Origin: CAZRZN01 sp964604565
GTDB taxonomy: Bacteria > Pseudomonadota > Alphaproteobacteria > Rhodobacterales > Rhodobacteraceae
Reading direction: 5' to 3'
Length of the DNA: 16,853 nt
Assembly: GCA_964604565.1 (NCBI GenBank)
Contig: CAZRZN010000070.1
Location: forward strand, 1-16,853
Shown here: one piece after another, positions 1-7,031 of the stretch
Layout of the letters: each line of letters opens with the position of its first letter
How positions within the stretch are numbered: position 1 is the stretch's first letter
Made by a program: the position numbers and the translations under genes
Notes under the pieces: model-generated
Database searches by the model: none
Told to the model about the DNA's origin: nothing
The model's input: the letters and a program-made list of their open reading frames with translations, nothing else

Positions 1-54
1 AGCAACTGACTTTTAATCAGTGGGTCGCAGGTTCGAACCCTGCACGGCTCACCA
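1..54 (+). tRNA. tRNA-Lys (anticodon UUU), 3' part only
   Basis: The window opens inside a tRNA. A perfect anticodon stem (ACTGA at 5-9 with TCAGT at 17-21) encloses the loop CTTTTAA, so the anticodon at 12-14 is TTT, for lysine. A T arm follows (GCAGG at 27-31, loop TTCGAAC, CCTGC at 39-43), then the 3' acceptor strand 44-50, discriminator A51 and a gene-encoded CCA at 52-54. The 5' half (acceptor and D arm) lies left of the window. The gene is followed at once by a strong terminator. Its 3' end has a degenerate relative at 16200-16235. Confidence 0.95.
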
Positions 55-60
55 CAAATC

Positions 61-97
61 AGGGGCTTAGCCGAAACAGGCTGAGCCCTTGTTTTTT
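61..97 (+). terminator. Intrinsic terminator of the tRNA-Lys gene
   Basis: GGGCTTAGCC (63-72) pairs with GGCTGAGCCC (79-88) around a six-base loop. The stem has ten pairs with one G-U, extendable by two more, and is followed by G and six T residues (92-97). This is a textbook Rho-independent terminator seven bases after the tRNA CCA end. Confidence 0.92.
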
Positions 98-668
98 ATC
101 GGACCTTTTAGGGACAATTTCGGACCGCCCAAGGATCGCCGGGGCGTCGGGACAGGCTGTAATACCTGCATTGGCTTTCTGGTTGAAGCGCGTCCTCCTT
201 GACCCGTGTGGCAAGGCATTGGGTGTTTACAGGATCGCAAAGGGGCTCGTAGTCCGATGTTGCCATGCCTCTTGGACTGGGGGGCCGAATGGAAAGCGTT
301 GGGAATTCGTCGCCACGTTCCTGAGATGTGCAGCCCAAGGGCAATGGCATGGTTGTGTCCATCGTTGCTTCACCCAGCGGGTCCTTGATAAGTCGACATG
401 ACGCGCGTCCTGATAGGGGTCCTTTTCTACGCCCCGACCTTGGACCCCCGGCAGCAGGACTTTCCCGGTAATCTTCAGAACAGGCTTCTGACGTCACCGG
501 GACAGGGCATCGCCCTCGGCACGTGCGCGCCGTCTTGGCCGCGCCGTGGCCGGTTTTGTCGCCACCATTGACACCATGGCTCGGCGGTAAAAACGGCCTG
601 TTGCGGGGGTGGCATGTTGAAACGGGCTTGGACAATAAAATCACCGACACCCACGGCGCGGCGGTTCA
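98..668. other. Gene-poor stretch, no convincing gene
   Basis: These 571 bp lie between the tRNA terminator and the stop codon of the minus-strand regulator. Open frames exist on both strands, but they have low-complexity composition, no ribosome binding site and no recognisable domain. I could not recognise an integrase, an excisionase or a remnant of either, which would be expected next to a tRNA if this were the integrase end of an island. I also found no clear terminator for the regulator transcript here. Short echoes such as TCGGACC at about 101 and 120 are too short to interpret. Confidence 0.6.
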
Positions 669-2414
669 TCAGCTCATGACGGTTCGGACGGCGCTGAGTA
701 TCCGGTTTTCCGCGTCTTTCAGGCCCCGTTGCGGAGATTTCCCGTTGAAGACGATATCGTGAATTTCTTCGCCCAGGGTTCGCTCGATCAAGTTGAATTC
801 CGGCACGGGAGGGCGTGCCCATGTCACCAATTCGTTCTTGCGCGCCATACGGTCGACCATGCTGACGATCGGTGACGAGGCCAGGGCCTCGGGATCGGCG
901 CAGACCGAAAAGCGCGGTGCGACAGGAAAGCCGTTCTTGACGTGCTCTTTCATGGCCTCGGGTGAGACCATCCAGGCAATGGCCGAAATGATCTGCTTCT
1001 GGCGCTTTGGATCGACGCAGGCGGGTATGGTCAGCAAGAAGCCCCCGACCGGTGCGGAAACGCGGTTCATTCGGCGCGACGGTGGTGGAAGATACGCAAC
1101 CCGGCGCGCCACGCGCGAGCTCAGCTCATGTTCGAACCGGGCGGCGCGCATCGTCCAGCAATACGCCAGCGCGGTCTGTCCGGACATGAAGTACTGGATG
1201 CGCCGTTCCCAATCCATGGTTGATATGTCAGGGGGCGAAACTTCCACCAGCTGTTTCATGTATTCGACGACTTCCAGCGCGTCCTCGGAATCGATCTGGA
1301 GCTTGAGCTTGTCGAATGTGTCGAAGCTCCAGCTCTCCTGGTTGCGCAATGGCATGTCGATGACCGTTGTCCGGCAGGCTGCGAGAAAGAACATGAAGGA
1401 ATTGGCAATCGGCATCCCGCGTTGGCCATTCCACGCGATGCCGTAGAACTCGTTTGCGGGATCATGAAAGGCCCGCGCCGCTGCAATGGTTTCGTCGAAG
1501 GTCGTGGGATAGGGCATCTTTTGGGCGTCGAAGAGATCCTTGCGCGCGGCGAGGATCTCTATCGTGCAGTAAAGCGGTATGCCGTATTGCGATCCCTTCC
1601 AATTGCCGGTGCCCCAGACCGAGGGATGAAAATCCAGCGGGTTGATCGCCGCATCGGTCAGGAGCTGGTCAAGCGGTGCCAGTTCGCCACGTTCCGCGAA
1701 TTCACCGAGCCAAGGCATGTTCAGGGACACCACGTCGTAATGCGGTGCCTTCTCGGACAGGGTCCGGCGGGCATCGGCATAGAGGTCGGGCAGGCGTTTG
1801 AGGTCGAAGCTGCTGCGCTTGCCGAATTCGTTGCGAAAGTCGGACCACATGTTCCGCATGGCGATGAAGTAGTTGTCATCGTTCAGCAGGAACTTGATGT
1901 CACTCAGATTGAGGGCGGAGATGTCCTCGCCACGCACGGGCGAAATGATCTGCGAAGCGAAGTAGCTTCCGCCGAAGTAATATTCGCTGGTCTCGGTGCC
2001 TTTGCGCAGGCCGAATGTCTTGGCCATGTGGCCCTTGACGTGGCTGGCATAGACCATGAAGGCGCTGAGCAGCGTTTCCGAGGGTTCGAGGAAGTGCGTC
2101 TTTAGGCCATTGCCACGCGGCACATGCCGGATCAGACCGTCCTCGGTCATCTTGGTGATCATGCGGTTGCCCGTGCTGTAGGGCACATCGGCCAAGGCGA
2201 TCAGCCCCGACTTGTCGATCGGATTGACCCTCAGATGCGCGTCGACCAGCTCCAGCGTGATGTTCAGGTAGACATCCGGTTTCGCGCCCGGCATGCCGGA
2301 ATCGAATGGCACGCGAAGACGCCGAAGGAAATCGACGATCCGCGAGAGTTCATGGCTTGTCAGCTCGGCATCCGGGTGTTGTCCATTGTCCGAATGCTGG
2401 CTTGCAGCGCTCAT
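669..2414 (-). CDS. Cytoplasmic regulator: winged helix fused to a MalE-type solute-binding domain
   Basis: The protein is about 581 residues from the start at 2414; an upstream in-frame ATG at 2438 would add eight. Numbered from 2438, residues about 57-120 form a MarR-like winged helix, with a recognition-helix-like stretch PYSTGNRMITKMTEDGLI and a basic wing (RHVPRGNG). Residues about 180-589 resemble an entire family 1 extracellular solute-binding protein (SBP_bac_1), including YDVVSLNMPWLGEFAERG and a C-terminal hinge-lobe region. No signal peptide or membrane segment is visible, so it should act in the cytoplasm as a ligand-responsive transcription factor. The ATG at 2414 overlaps the TGA of the upstream gene as ATGA, which suggests translational coupling. 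That is why I prefer it, although its AGGA motif is about 15 bases away and the ATG at 2438 cannot be excluded. Its likely targets are the divergent operon and its own promoter. Ligand and sign of regulation are unknown. Confidence 0.82.
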   Translation of the reverse strand: MSAASQHSDNGQHPDAELTSHELSRIVDFLRRLRVPFDSGMPGAKPDVYLNITLELVDAHLRVNPIDKSGLIALADVPYSTGNRMITKMTEDGLIRHVPRGNGLKTHFLEPSETLLSAFMVYASHVKGHMAKTFGLRKGTETSEYYFGGSYFASQIISPVRGEDISALNLSDIKFLLNDDNYFIAMRNMWSDFRNEFGKRSSFDLKRLPDLYADARRTLSEKAPHYDVVSLNMPWLGEFAERGELAPLDQLLTDAAINPLDFHPSVWGTGNWKGSQYGIPLYCTIEILAARKDLFDAQKMPYPTTFDETIAAARAFHDPANEFYGIAWNGQRGMPIANSFMFFLAACRTTVIDMPLRNQESWSFDTFDKLKLQIDSEDALEVVEYMKQLVEVSPPDISTMDWERRIQYFMSGQTALAYCWTMRAARFEHELSSRVARRVAYLPPPSRRMNRVSAPVGGFLLTIPACVDPKRQKQIISAIAWMVSPEAMKEHVKNGFPVAPRFSVCADPEALASSPIVSMVDRMARKNELVTWARPPVPEFNLIERTLGEEIHDIVFNGKSPQRGLKDAENRILSAVRTVMS

Positions 2415-3331
2415 CTTGTCGATAAATTTTCCTGCCATTTCACCAATGCGAAGAAATCTTCATCCTGCATGCCCGCATTCGCGGCGCTCCTGTAGAGTTC
2501 CAATATAAGTCCGGTCGTCAAGAGCGGGACCCCGTTGTGCCGCGCGGCATCGCTGATCAGGGTGAAATCCTTGATCATCTGCGACACCGAGAAGGCCGGG
2601 GCGAAATCGTCGTTCACCACGGCCTGCTGCTTGTATTTGAACAACGGCGAGGCCACGGCACTTTCGCAGATCACGTTCATCATGTCGGCGCGGCTCAGAC
2701 CGCCGCTCGCGCCCACGGCCAAGGCTTCGGAGAGCACGGCGGACGACGCCCCAACCAGCGTGTTCAGGACCAGCTTCATGTATCGGGCCTCTTCCCCCAC
2801 GCCGAGGAAGAACTGGCGCGCGGACAGGCGTCGGATACAGGGAAGAGCGTCCTCCCAGCCCGAGCGGTCACCCGAGGCCAACACCGTCAGGGCGGCGCTG
2901 GCAGCCATGTCGGTGCTGCCGGAGAGAGGCGCCCGCACGTAGCGGATTCCTGCCTCGGCAAGCCGGGTCGCAACCCGTTCAGAACACTCCGGCGAGACCG
3001 TGCTCATTTCTACGACGACCGCGCCTCGGGGCAATGCAGCGGCCAGACCGTTATCGTTGACCGTGCCGACAACGTCGATCAGGACCGCGTCGTTGGGCAG
3101 GGTGGAAAAGACGATCCCCACGTCGGCAAAGCCTGTGGTCGACTCGGCTGTGGTCGCGCCGGCCGCGGTCAGCCGGTCGCGGTTGGCCGCATCGGGTTCC
3201 AGCACGACGACAGCGGTGCCACTGTCCAGCAGGTTGCGCGCCATCGGTCCGCCCATCTTGCCCGCACCGATCCAGCCGACGGAATGAACCGCTTCGGAGG
3301 GCGTATCGGATGCTGTCATGGTCTGCGTCAT
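2411..3331 (-). CDS. 3-hydroxyisobutyrate dehydrogenase family (beta-hydroxyacid dehydrogenase) oxidoreductase
   Basis: The protein has 306 residues from the ATG at 3331. The Rossmann motif GWIGAGKMGGPMARNL begins at residue 19. The substrate-binding segment RAPLSGS (about 133-139) takes the place of the family's DAPVSGG. The catalytic lysine is K186 in YMKLVLN, with N190 on the same helix, and an all-helical C-terminal domain follows. Members reduce or oxidise 3-hydroxyacids, tartronate semialdehyde and related small molecules with NAD(P). The exact substrate cannot be read from the sequence. A longer frame starts at 3361, but GGAG at 3340-3343 sits eight bases before the ATG at 3331, so I chose that start. 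It is the first gene of a unit with the regulator (ATGA overlap), transcribed away from the catabolic operon. It probably handles an intermediate or by-product of that pathway. Confidence 0.88.
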   Translation of the reverse strand: MTQTMTASDTPSEAVHSVGWIGAGKMGGPMARNLLDSGTAVVVLEPDAANRDRLTAAGATTAESTTGFADVGIVFSTLPNDAVLIDVVGTVNDNGLAAALPRGAVVVEMSTVSPECSERVATRLAEAGIRYVRAPLSGSTDMAASAALTVLASGDRSGWEDALPCIRRLSARQFFLGVGEEARYMKLVLNTLVGASSAVLSEALAVGASGGLSRADMMNVICESAVASPLFKYKQQAVVNDDFAPAFSVSQMIKDFTLISDAARHNGVPLLTTGLILELYRSAANAGMQDEDFFALVKWQENLSTR

Positions 3332-3531
3332 AGATCGATCTCCGCCTTCGTTTGCAGGCACACTAGAATACCGTATCGGCTGCGATCGAAGTAATTTCTC
3401 CGAACCGGAAATATTCTTTGCATATTGTCCGAACCGGTTTGTTAGGAATCGGTCCAGCCAAAGTGGCGATCCCGATCTGGTCCATCAGGACGGGGCCGAG
3501 GGTCGCAAGTTTTGGAAGGGAGGATACTGAT
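3332..3531. promoter_or_regulatory. Divergent promoter region between regulator unit and catabolic operon
   Basis: This 200-bp intergenic region separates the two divergent starts. I cannot fix the promoters with confidence. On the plus strand, TTGCAT (3418-3423) followed 19 bases later by TAGGAA (3443-3448) is a weak candidate. On the minus strand, TATTCT (reverse of 3365-3370) is a possible -10 box. Both would overlap or abut the phased palindromes. GGGAGG at 3518-3523 is the ribosome binding site of the first plus-strand gene. Confidence 0.55.
3342..3466. promoter_or_regulatory. Operator array: CCG-N3-CGG palindromes at exact 29-bp steps
   Basis: In the divergent control region, CCGTATCGG (3371-3379), CCGAACCGG (3400-3408) and CCGAACCGG (3429-3437) start exactly 29 bp apart. 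The same step continues with weaker members: CCAAAGTGG (3458-3466), which keeps dyad symmetry, and CCGCCTTCG (3342-3350), which keeps only the left arm and lies against the ribosome binding site of the minus-strand gene. The array spans the space where both promoters must lie. The regulator encoded at 669-2414 is the obvious candidate to bind it. The array is seen directly; its function is inference. Confidence 0.7.
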
Positions 3532-4599
3532 TTGAAAGCCGTTCGTTTTCACGGAGCGAAGGATATCCGCGTCGAGGATGTCGAAGAGCCGTCCGGCGCA
3601 CTGGCGCCCGATGATGTGCTGATCGCTCCCATCGTCACCGGCATCTGCGGCACGGACCTGCATGAATACATCGCCGGACCCATCGTCACGCCGGCTGAGC
3701 CGCACATCTACACCGGCGCAACCAACCCGCAGATCCTTGGCCATGAGTTTTCGGCCCGGGTGCTGGCGGTGGGCGACGCGGTCAGCAACGTGTCGAAGGG
3801 CGATCGCGTCTCGATCCAGCCTCTGGTTTCGCCGCGAAATGACTATTACGGCAAACGCGGGCTCTATCATTTGTCGCCGCAACTGGGCTGTGTCGGTCTC
3901 AGCTGGGCCTGGGGCGGCATGGGCGAAAAGGCGATCGTCAAGGATTACAACGCACAGCCGGTTCCTGCGGGCATCAGTGACGAGCAGGCGGCGATGATCG
4001 AACCGGCGGCGGTGGCCCTCTACGGCGTGGACCGCGGCGGGGTCGAGGCCGGATCGACCGTGCTTGTGTCCGGGGCCGGGCCGATCGGTGCGCTGACGGT
4101 GCTGTCGGCCCGCGCCGCCGGGGCCAGCACCATCATCGTGTCCGAGCCGAACCCGAACCGCCGCCGCATCATGGCAGAGATCGCGCCCTATGCGCATGTC
4201 GTGGATCCGCGCGGCGATGATCTGGCCACCATGGTCGGGGATTTGACAGAGGAAGGCGTCGGCGTCGATGTCGCGCTTGAGTGTGTCGGGCTGGAGGCGT
4301 CTTTGAACGCCTGCGCGGAATCCGTGCGCCGCCAGGGCAAGGTGGTGCAGGTTGGCCTGCACATGAAACCCGCCAGCATCGACGCGATGCTCTGGGCGCT
4401 CAAGGACATCACGGTCGAGGCGACCTGGTGCTATCCAACCCAGATCTGGCCGCGCATCGCGCGAATGGTGGCTTCGGGCATTTTCCCGATCGAGAAGGTC
4501 ATCACCTCACGCATCGCGGCCGAGGACGTGGTCGGACAGGGCTTCGACGCCTTGCTCGATCCTGCGGGCGAACAGCTCAAGATCCTCGTCACCACCTGA
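3532..4599 (+). CDS. Zinc-type alcohol dehydrogenase, 2,3-butanediol dehydrogenase-like
   Basis: The protein has 355 residues and belongs to the medium-chain dehydrogenase/reductase (MDR) superfamily. The N-terminus MKAVRFHGAKDIRVEDVEEP is typical of butanediol and sorbitol dehydrogenase relatives. The catalytic zinc residues are C39 (GICGTDLHEY), H71 and E72 (GHEF). A Rossmann motif GAGPIGAL follows. The loop that normally holds four cysteines for structural zinc (about residues 98-120) has none of that pattern, so only the catalytic zinc is expected. I chose the TTG at 3532 because GGGAGG lies eight bases upstream and the family N-terminus begins exactly there. The frame extends upstream to an ATG at 3418, but that peptide is not conserved-looking and runs through the operator array. 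It probably oxidises a secondary alcohol of the imported polyol with NAD. First gene of the operon. Confidence 0.9.
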   Translation: MKAVRFHGAKDIRVEDVEEPSGALAPDDVLIAPIVTGICGTDLHEYIAGPIVTPAEPHIYTGATNPQILGHEFSARVLAVGDAVSNVSKGDRVSIQPLVSPRNDYYGKRGLYHLSPQLGCVGLSWAWGGMGEKAIVKDYNAQPVPAGISDEQAAMIEPAAVALYGVDRGGVEAGSTVLVSGAGPIGALTVLSARAAGASTIIVSEPNPNRRRIMAEIAPYAHVVDPRGDDLATMVGDLTEEGVGVDVALECVGLEASLNACAESVRRQGKVVQVGLHMKPASIDAMLWALKDITVEATWCYPTQIWPRIARMVASGIFPIEKVITSRIAAEDVVGQGFDALLDPAGEQLKILVTT

Positions 4600-4627
4600 A
4601 AAGACGAAAATACGGAAGAAAAGACTC

Positions 4628-5701
4628 ATGGCAGACAAGAACATCGCGCTGATCGTCGGGGCCACCGGCCTGTCGGGCAGCTACACGGCGCGCGAGCTGA
4701 AGCGCCACGGATGGACGGTTGTGACCGTCTCGCGCAGTGCGGTGGACCTTGACTGGTCCGACCGTCACATCGCCGCCGACCTGACCGATGCGGCATCCAG
4801 CCGCGAAGCCTTGAAGGCGGCGCAGGACGTTACGCATGTCTTCTACTGCACTTGGTCGCGGCAGGCGAACGAAGAAGAGAACGTCCGCGTCAACGGCCTT
4901 ATGGCGCGCAACCTGTTCGAGGGCATCGCCAAGGCGCCGGTCAAGCACGCCGCGCTGGTGACGGGGCTCAAGCACTACCTCGGGTCTTTCGACGATTACG
5001 CGAAGGTCACGCCCTACACGCCGTTCCTGGAATCCAGCCCGCGCCTGCCCGGGCCAAACTTTTACTACGCTCAGGAAGACGTGCTGTTCGAGATGGCCGG
5101 GAAATACGGTTTCAACTGGTCTGTGCACCGTCCGCACACGATGATCGGTTTTACCGTCGGCAACTACATGAACATGGCGGTGACGCTGGCGGTCTATGCC
5201 TCGATCTGCAAGCATACGGGCAAACCGTTCCTCTATCCCGGCTCCCCGCAGCAGTATAACGCTGTGACCGACGTGACCGATGCGCGACTCTTGGCCAAGC
5301 AGTTCCACTGGGCTGCGACGACGCCCGAAGCCGCGAACATGCCGTTCAACACGGCCAATGGCGACGTCTTCCGCTGGACCTGGCTCTGGGCGCAGATCGC
5401 CGAGTATTTCGGTCTGGAGGTCGCCGAGTATCCCGGCCACCCGACGCCGCTGGAAGATCAGATGGCCGACGCCCCCGCGATCTGGAACGAGATGGTCGGC
5501 AAATATGGTTTGCAGGACATTCCTGTCACCACACTGGCTTCGTGGTGGCACAGCGACGCCGACCTTGGGCGGGAACTGGAATGTTTCACCGACATGACGA
5601 ACAGCCGAAAGCTGGGGTTCGACGCCTACCAGAGCACGCGCGACAGCTTCACCGACGTGTTCGACGAATTGCGCGCACGCAAGATCATCCCGGCAGCCTG
5701 A
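4628..5701 (+). CDS. PRISE-like short-chain reductase (progesterone 5-beta-reductase / iridoid synthase family)
   Basis: The protein has 357 residues and is an extended, atypical short-chain dehydrogenase. The cofactor motif is GATGLSG (11-17). In place of the usual YxxxK it shows the hallmarks of PRISE 1,4-enone reductases: TGLKHYLG with K115, and PNFYYAQED with the catalytic tyrosine at Y146/Y147. WSVHRPHTMIGF, a YASICKHTGKP segment and NGDVFRW are further family features. Plant members reduce the C=C bond of enones, and bacterial relatives are mostly uncharacterised. The start has a weak purine-rich site (GGAAGAAAAG) just upstream. In this operon it would plausibly reduce, or run in reverse to form, a conjugated ring enone between a cyclic polyol and an aromatic triol. 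It could also be annotated simply as an NAD-dependent epimerase/dehydratase. The family is clear to me; the substrate is not. Confidence 0.85.
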   Translation: MADKNIALIVGATGLSGSYTARELKRHGWTVVTVSRSAVDLDWSDRHIAADLTDAASSREALKAAQDVTHVFYCTWSRQANEEENVRVNGLMARNLFEGIAKAPVKHAALVTGLKHYLGSFDDYAKVTPYTPFLESSPRLPGPNFYYAQEDVLFEMAGKYGFNWSVHRPHTMIGFTVGNYMNMAVTLAVYASICKHTGKPFLYPGSPQQYNAVTDVTDARLLAKQFHWAATTPEAANMPFNTANGDVFRWTWLWAQIAEYFGLEVAEYPGHPTPLEDQMADAPAIWNEMVGKYGLQDIPVTTLASWWHSDADLGRELECFTDMTNSRKLGFDAYQSTRDSFTDVFDELRARKIIPAA

Positions 5702-5711
5702 GGAGATGGCG

Positions 5712-5996
5712 ATGCACTACGTTATCCACTGTCTGGACCACGATGGCGCCGTCGAAAAGCGGCTGGCGCACTACGAAGATCACAAGGCTTACCTGGCCTC
5801 CGCGCCCGTCAAGACCGTGATCTCCGGCCCGCTTCTCGCCGATGACGAGGAAACCATGATCGGCAGTTGCTTCCTCCTGGAGGCTGACAGCCTGAAAGAT
5901 GTCGAGGATTTCAACCGGGCCGATCCCTTCGCCAAGGCGGGTCTGTGGAAGACCGTTTCGATCCGTCCTTTCAGCAAGCGCGTGGACAACCGCTGA
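5712..5996 (+). CDS. YciI-like small protein (dimeric alpha/beta barrel)
   Basis: The protein has 94 residues. It shows the YciI pattern: an N-terminal strand MHYVIHCLD, a helix with a conserved histidine (H24 in EDHKAYL), SGPLLADDEETMIGSCFLLEA, and the DPFAKAGL motif with D71 near the end. YciI relatives share the ferredoxin-like dimeric barrel with muconolactone isomerase and with polyketide cyclases and monooxygenases that need no cofactor. A small lyase, isomerase or cyclase role is therefore possible, but none is demonstrated by the sequence. AGGAG at 5701-5705 overlaps the previous stop region and is spaced correctly for ATG 5712. ATG 5706 would leave no spacing. The stop overlaps the next start by one base (TGATG), showing tight coupling. 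Confidence 0.88.
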   Translation: MHYVIHCLDHDGAVEKRLAHYEDHKAYLASAPVKTVISGPLLADDEETMIGSCFLLEADSLKDVEDFNRADPFAKAGLWKTVSIRPFSKRVDNR

Positions 5997-7030
5997 TGTC
6001 GGGGCCGGTCAAGATAGCCCTCGTGGGCATGGGATGGTGGGGGCAGAAAATGCTCGCCGTTCTTGCGGCTGCGCCTGCGGACATAAAGGTTGTCCGCGCG
6101 GTGGAGCCGAATGTCGACGCGGTCCGGGACATCTGCGCGTCGCAGCAAGTGCCGCTTTCGGCCGACTATGCCGACGCGCTGAACGACCCGCAAGTCGAGG
6201 CCGTCGTGCTGGCGACACCGCATTCGCTGCACACACGCCAGATCGAGCAGGCGGTCGCGGCGGGCAAGCACGTCTTTTGCGAAAAGCCGCTGGCGCTGAC
6301 GGCGGAGGAGGCCGCGCGCTCGGTCGCGCTTTGCGCCGATGCGGGGCTGGTGCTGGGCATGGGGCATGAACGCCGCTGGGAACCGCCGGTGGCCGACATG
6401 CTGGCCATGGCCGATAGCGGGACATTGGGCCGGATCCACCAGATCGAGTCCAACTTCAGCCACGATAAATTCGTCTCGCTTGACCGGAACAACTGGCGCG
6501 TCAAGGCGACGGAGGCACCGGCGGGCGGCATGACCGCCACCGGCATCCACCTGCTGGATCTTTCGGTCCGCCTGTTGGGCCGCGCGGAAAGCGTGTTGTG
6601 CATCTGCGAGCAGCTGTCCTCGGACCTGCCGCAGGGGGATACGGTCGCCGCCTATGTGAAATTCGCCGGTGGCGGCACGTCCTACGTCTCGGCCTCGCTG
6701 GCCAACCCGTTCATGTCGCGCTTCACGGTCTACGGCTCCAAGGGCTGGATCGACATACGCGACAAGGCGCATGTCGAGGCGCCCGACGGATGGGTCGTGA
6801 CCTCGGCCATGGCCGGCGGCCCGATCGAGACGGTCGAGATCGGCAAAGCGGAACCGGTCAAGGACAACCTCGTGAATTTCGCCCGGGCCGTGCGCAGAAG
6901 GGAGCCTTACCCGATCACTGCCGAACACCTGGTGAACAACATTGCCCTGCTCGAGGCGGTCTTTGCCTCGGCCCGCAGTGGCCAGATCGAAAAGGTGGCG
7001 CAGCCCGCCACAGCCAAAGTGGGAGCCTGA
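5996..7030 (+). CDS. Gfo/Idh/MocA family oxidoreductase
   Basis: The protein has 344 residues. The N-terminal Rossmann domain has GMGWWG (11-16), and the signature EKP follows at 96-98 (CEKPLAL), with K97 the expected catalytic lysine. The C-terminal sheet domain carries ATGIHLLDL with H185 and D188, the usual active-site pair. Family members oxidise or reduce sugars, inositols and other cyclitols at a ring carbon with NAD(P). Inositol dehydrogenase is the classic member, and some oxidise glycosides at C3 to trigger cleavage. The start overlaps the preceding stop as TGATG; an in-frame ATG at 5945 lies inside the YciI-like gene and is unlikely. With a cyclitol/sugar-type importer downstream, a role in the first ring oxidation is reasonable inference. 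Confidence 0.9.
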   Translation: MSGPVKIALVGMGWWGQKMLAVLAAAPADIKVVRAVEPNVDAVRDICASQQVPLSADYADALNDPQVEAVVLATPHSLHTRQIEQAVAAGKHVFCEKPLALTAEEAARSVALCADAGLVLGMGHERRWEPPVADMLAMADSGTLGRIHQIESNFSHDKFVSLDRNNWRVKATEAPAGGMTATGIHLLDLSVRLLGRAESVLCICEQLSSDLPQGDTVAAYVKFAGGGTSYVSASLANPFMSRFTVYGSKGWIDIRDKAHVEAPDGWVVTSAMAGGPIETVEIGKAEPVKDNLVNFARAVRRREPYPITAEHLVNNIALLEAVFASARSGQIEKVAQPATAKVGA

Positions 7031-7031
7031 G

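Noticed and set aside
108..650. Long minus-strand open frame beyond the regulator stop
   Set aside because: No ribosome binding site, no domain, proline/arginine-rich composition typical of GC-rich non-coding DNA, and it overlaps other equally poor frames.
3332..3341. Perfect ten-base palindrome AGATCGATCT next to the dehydrogenase start
   Set aside because: It is a true palindrome but single, short and of a common type (overlapping GATC sites). It is not in register with the 29-bp array, so I do not call it an operator.
3418..3531. N-terminal extension of the first dehydrogenase from an upstream ATG
   Set aside because: The 38 extra residues do not resemble the family, the ATG has no ribosome binding site, and the stretch contains the operator units. 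TTG 3532 with GGGAGG is the better start.
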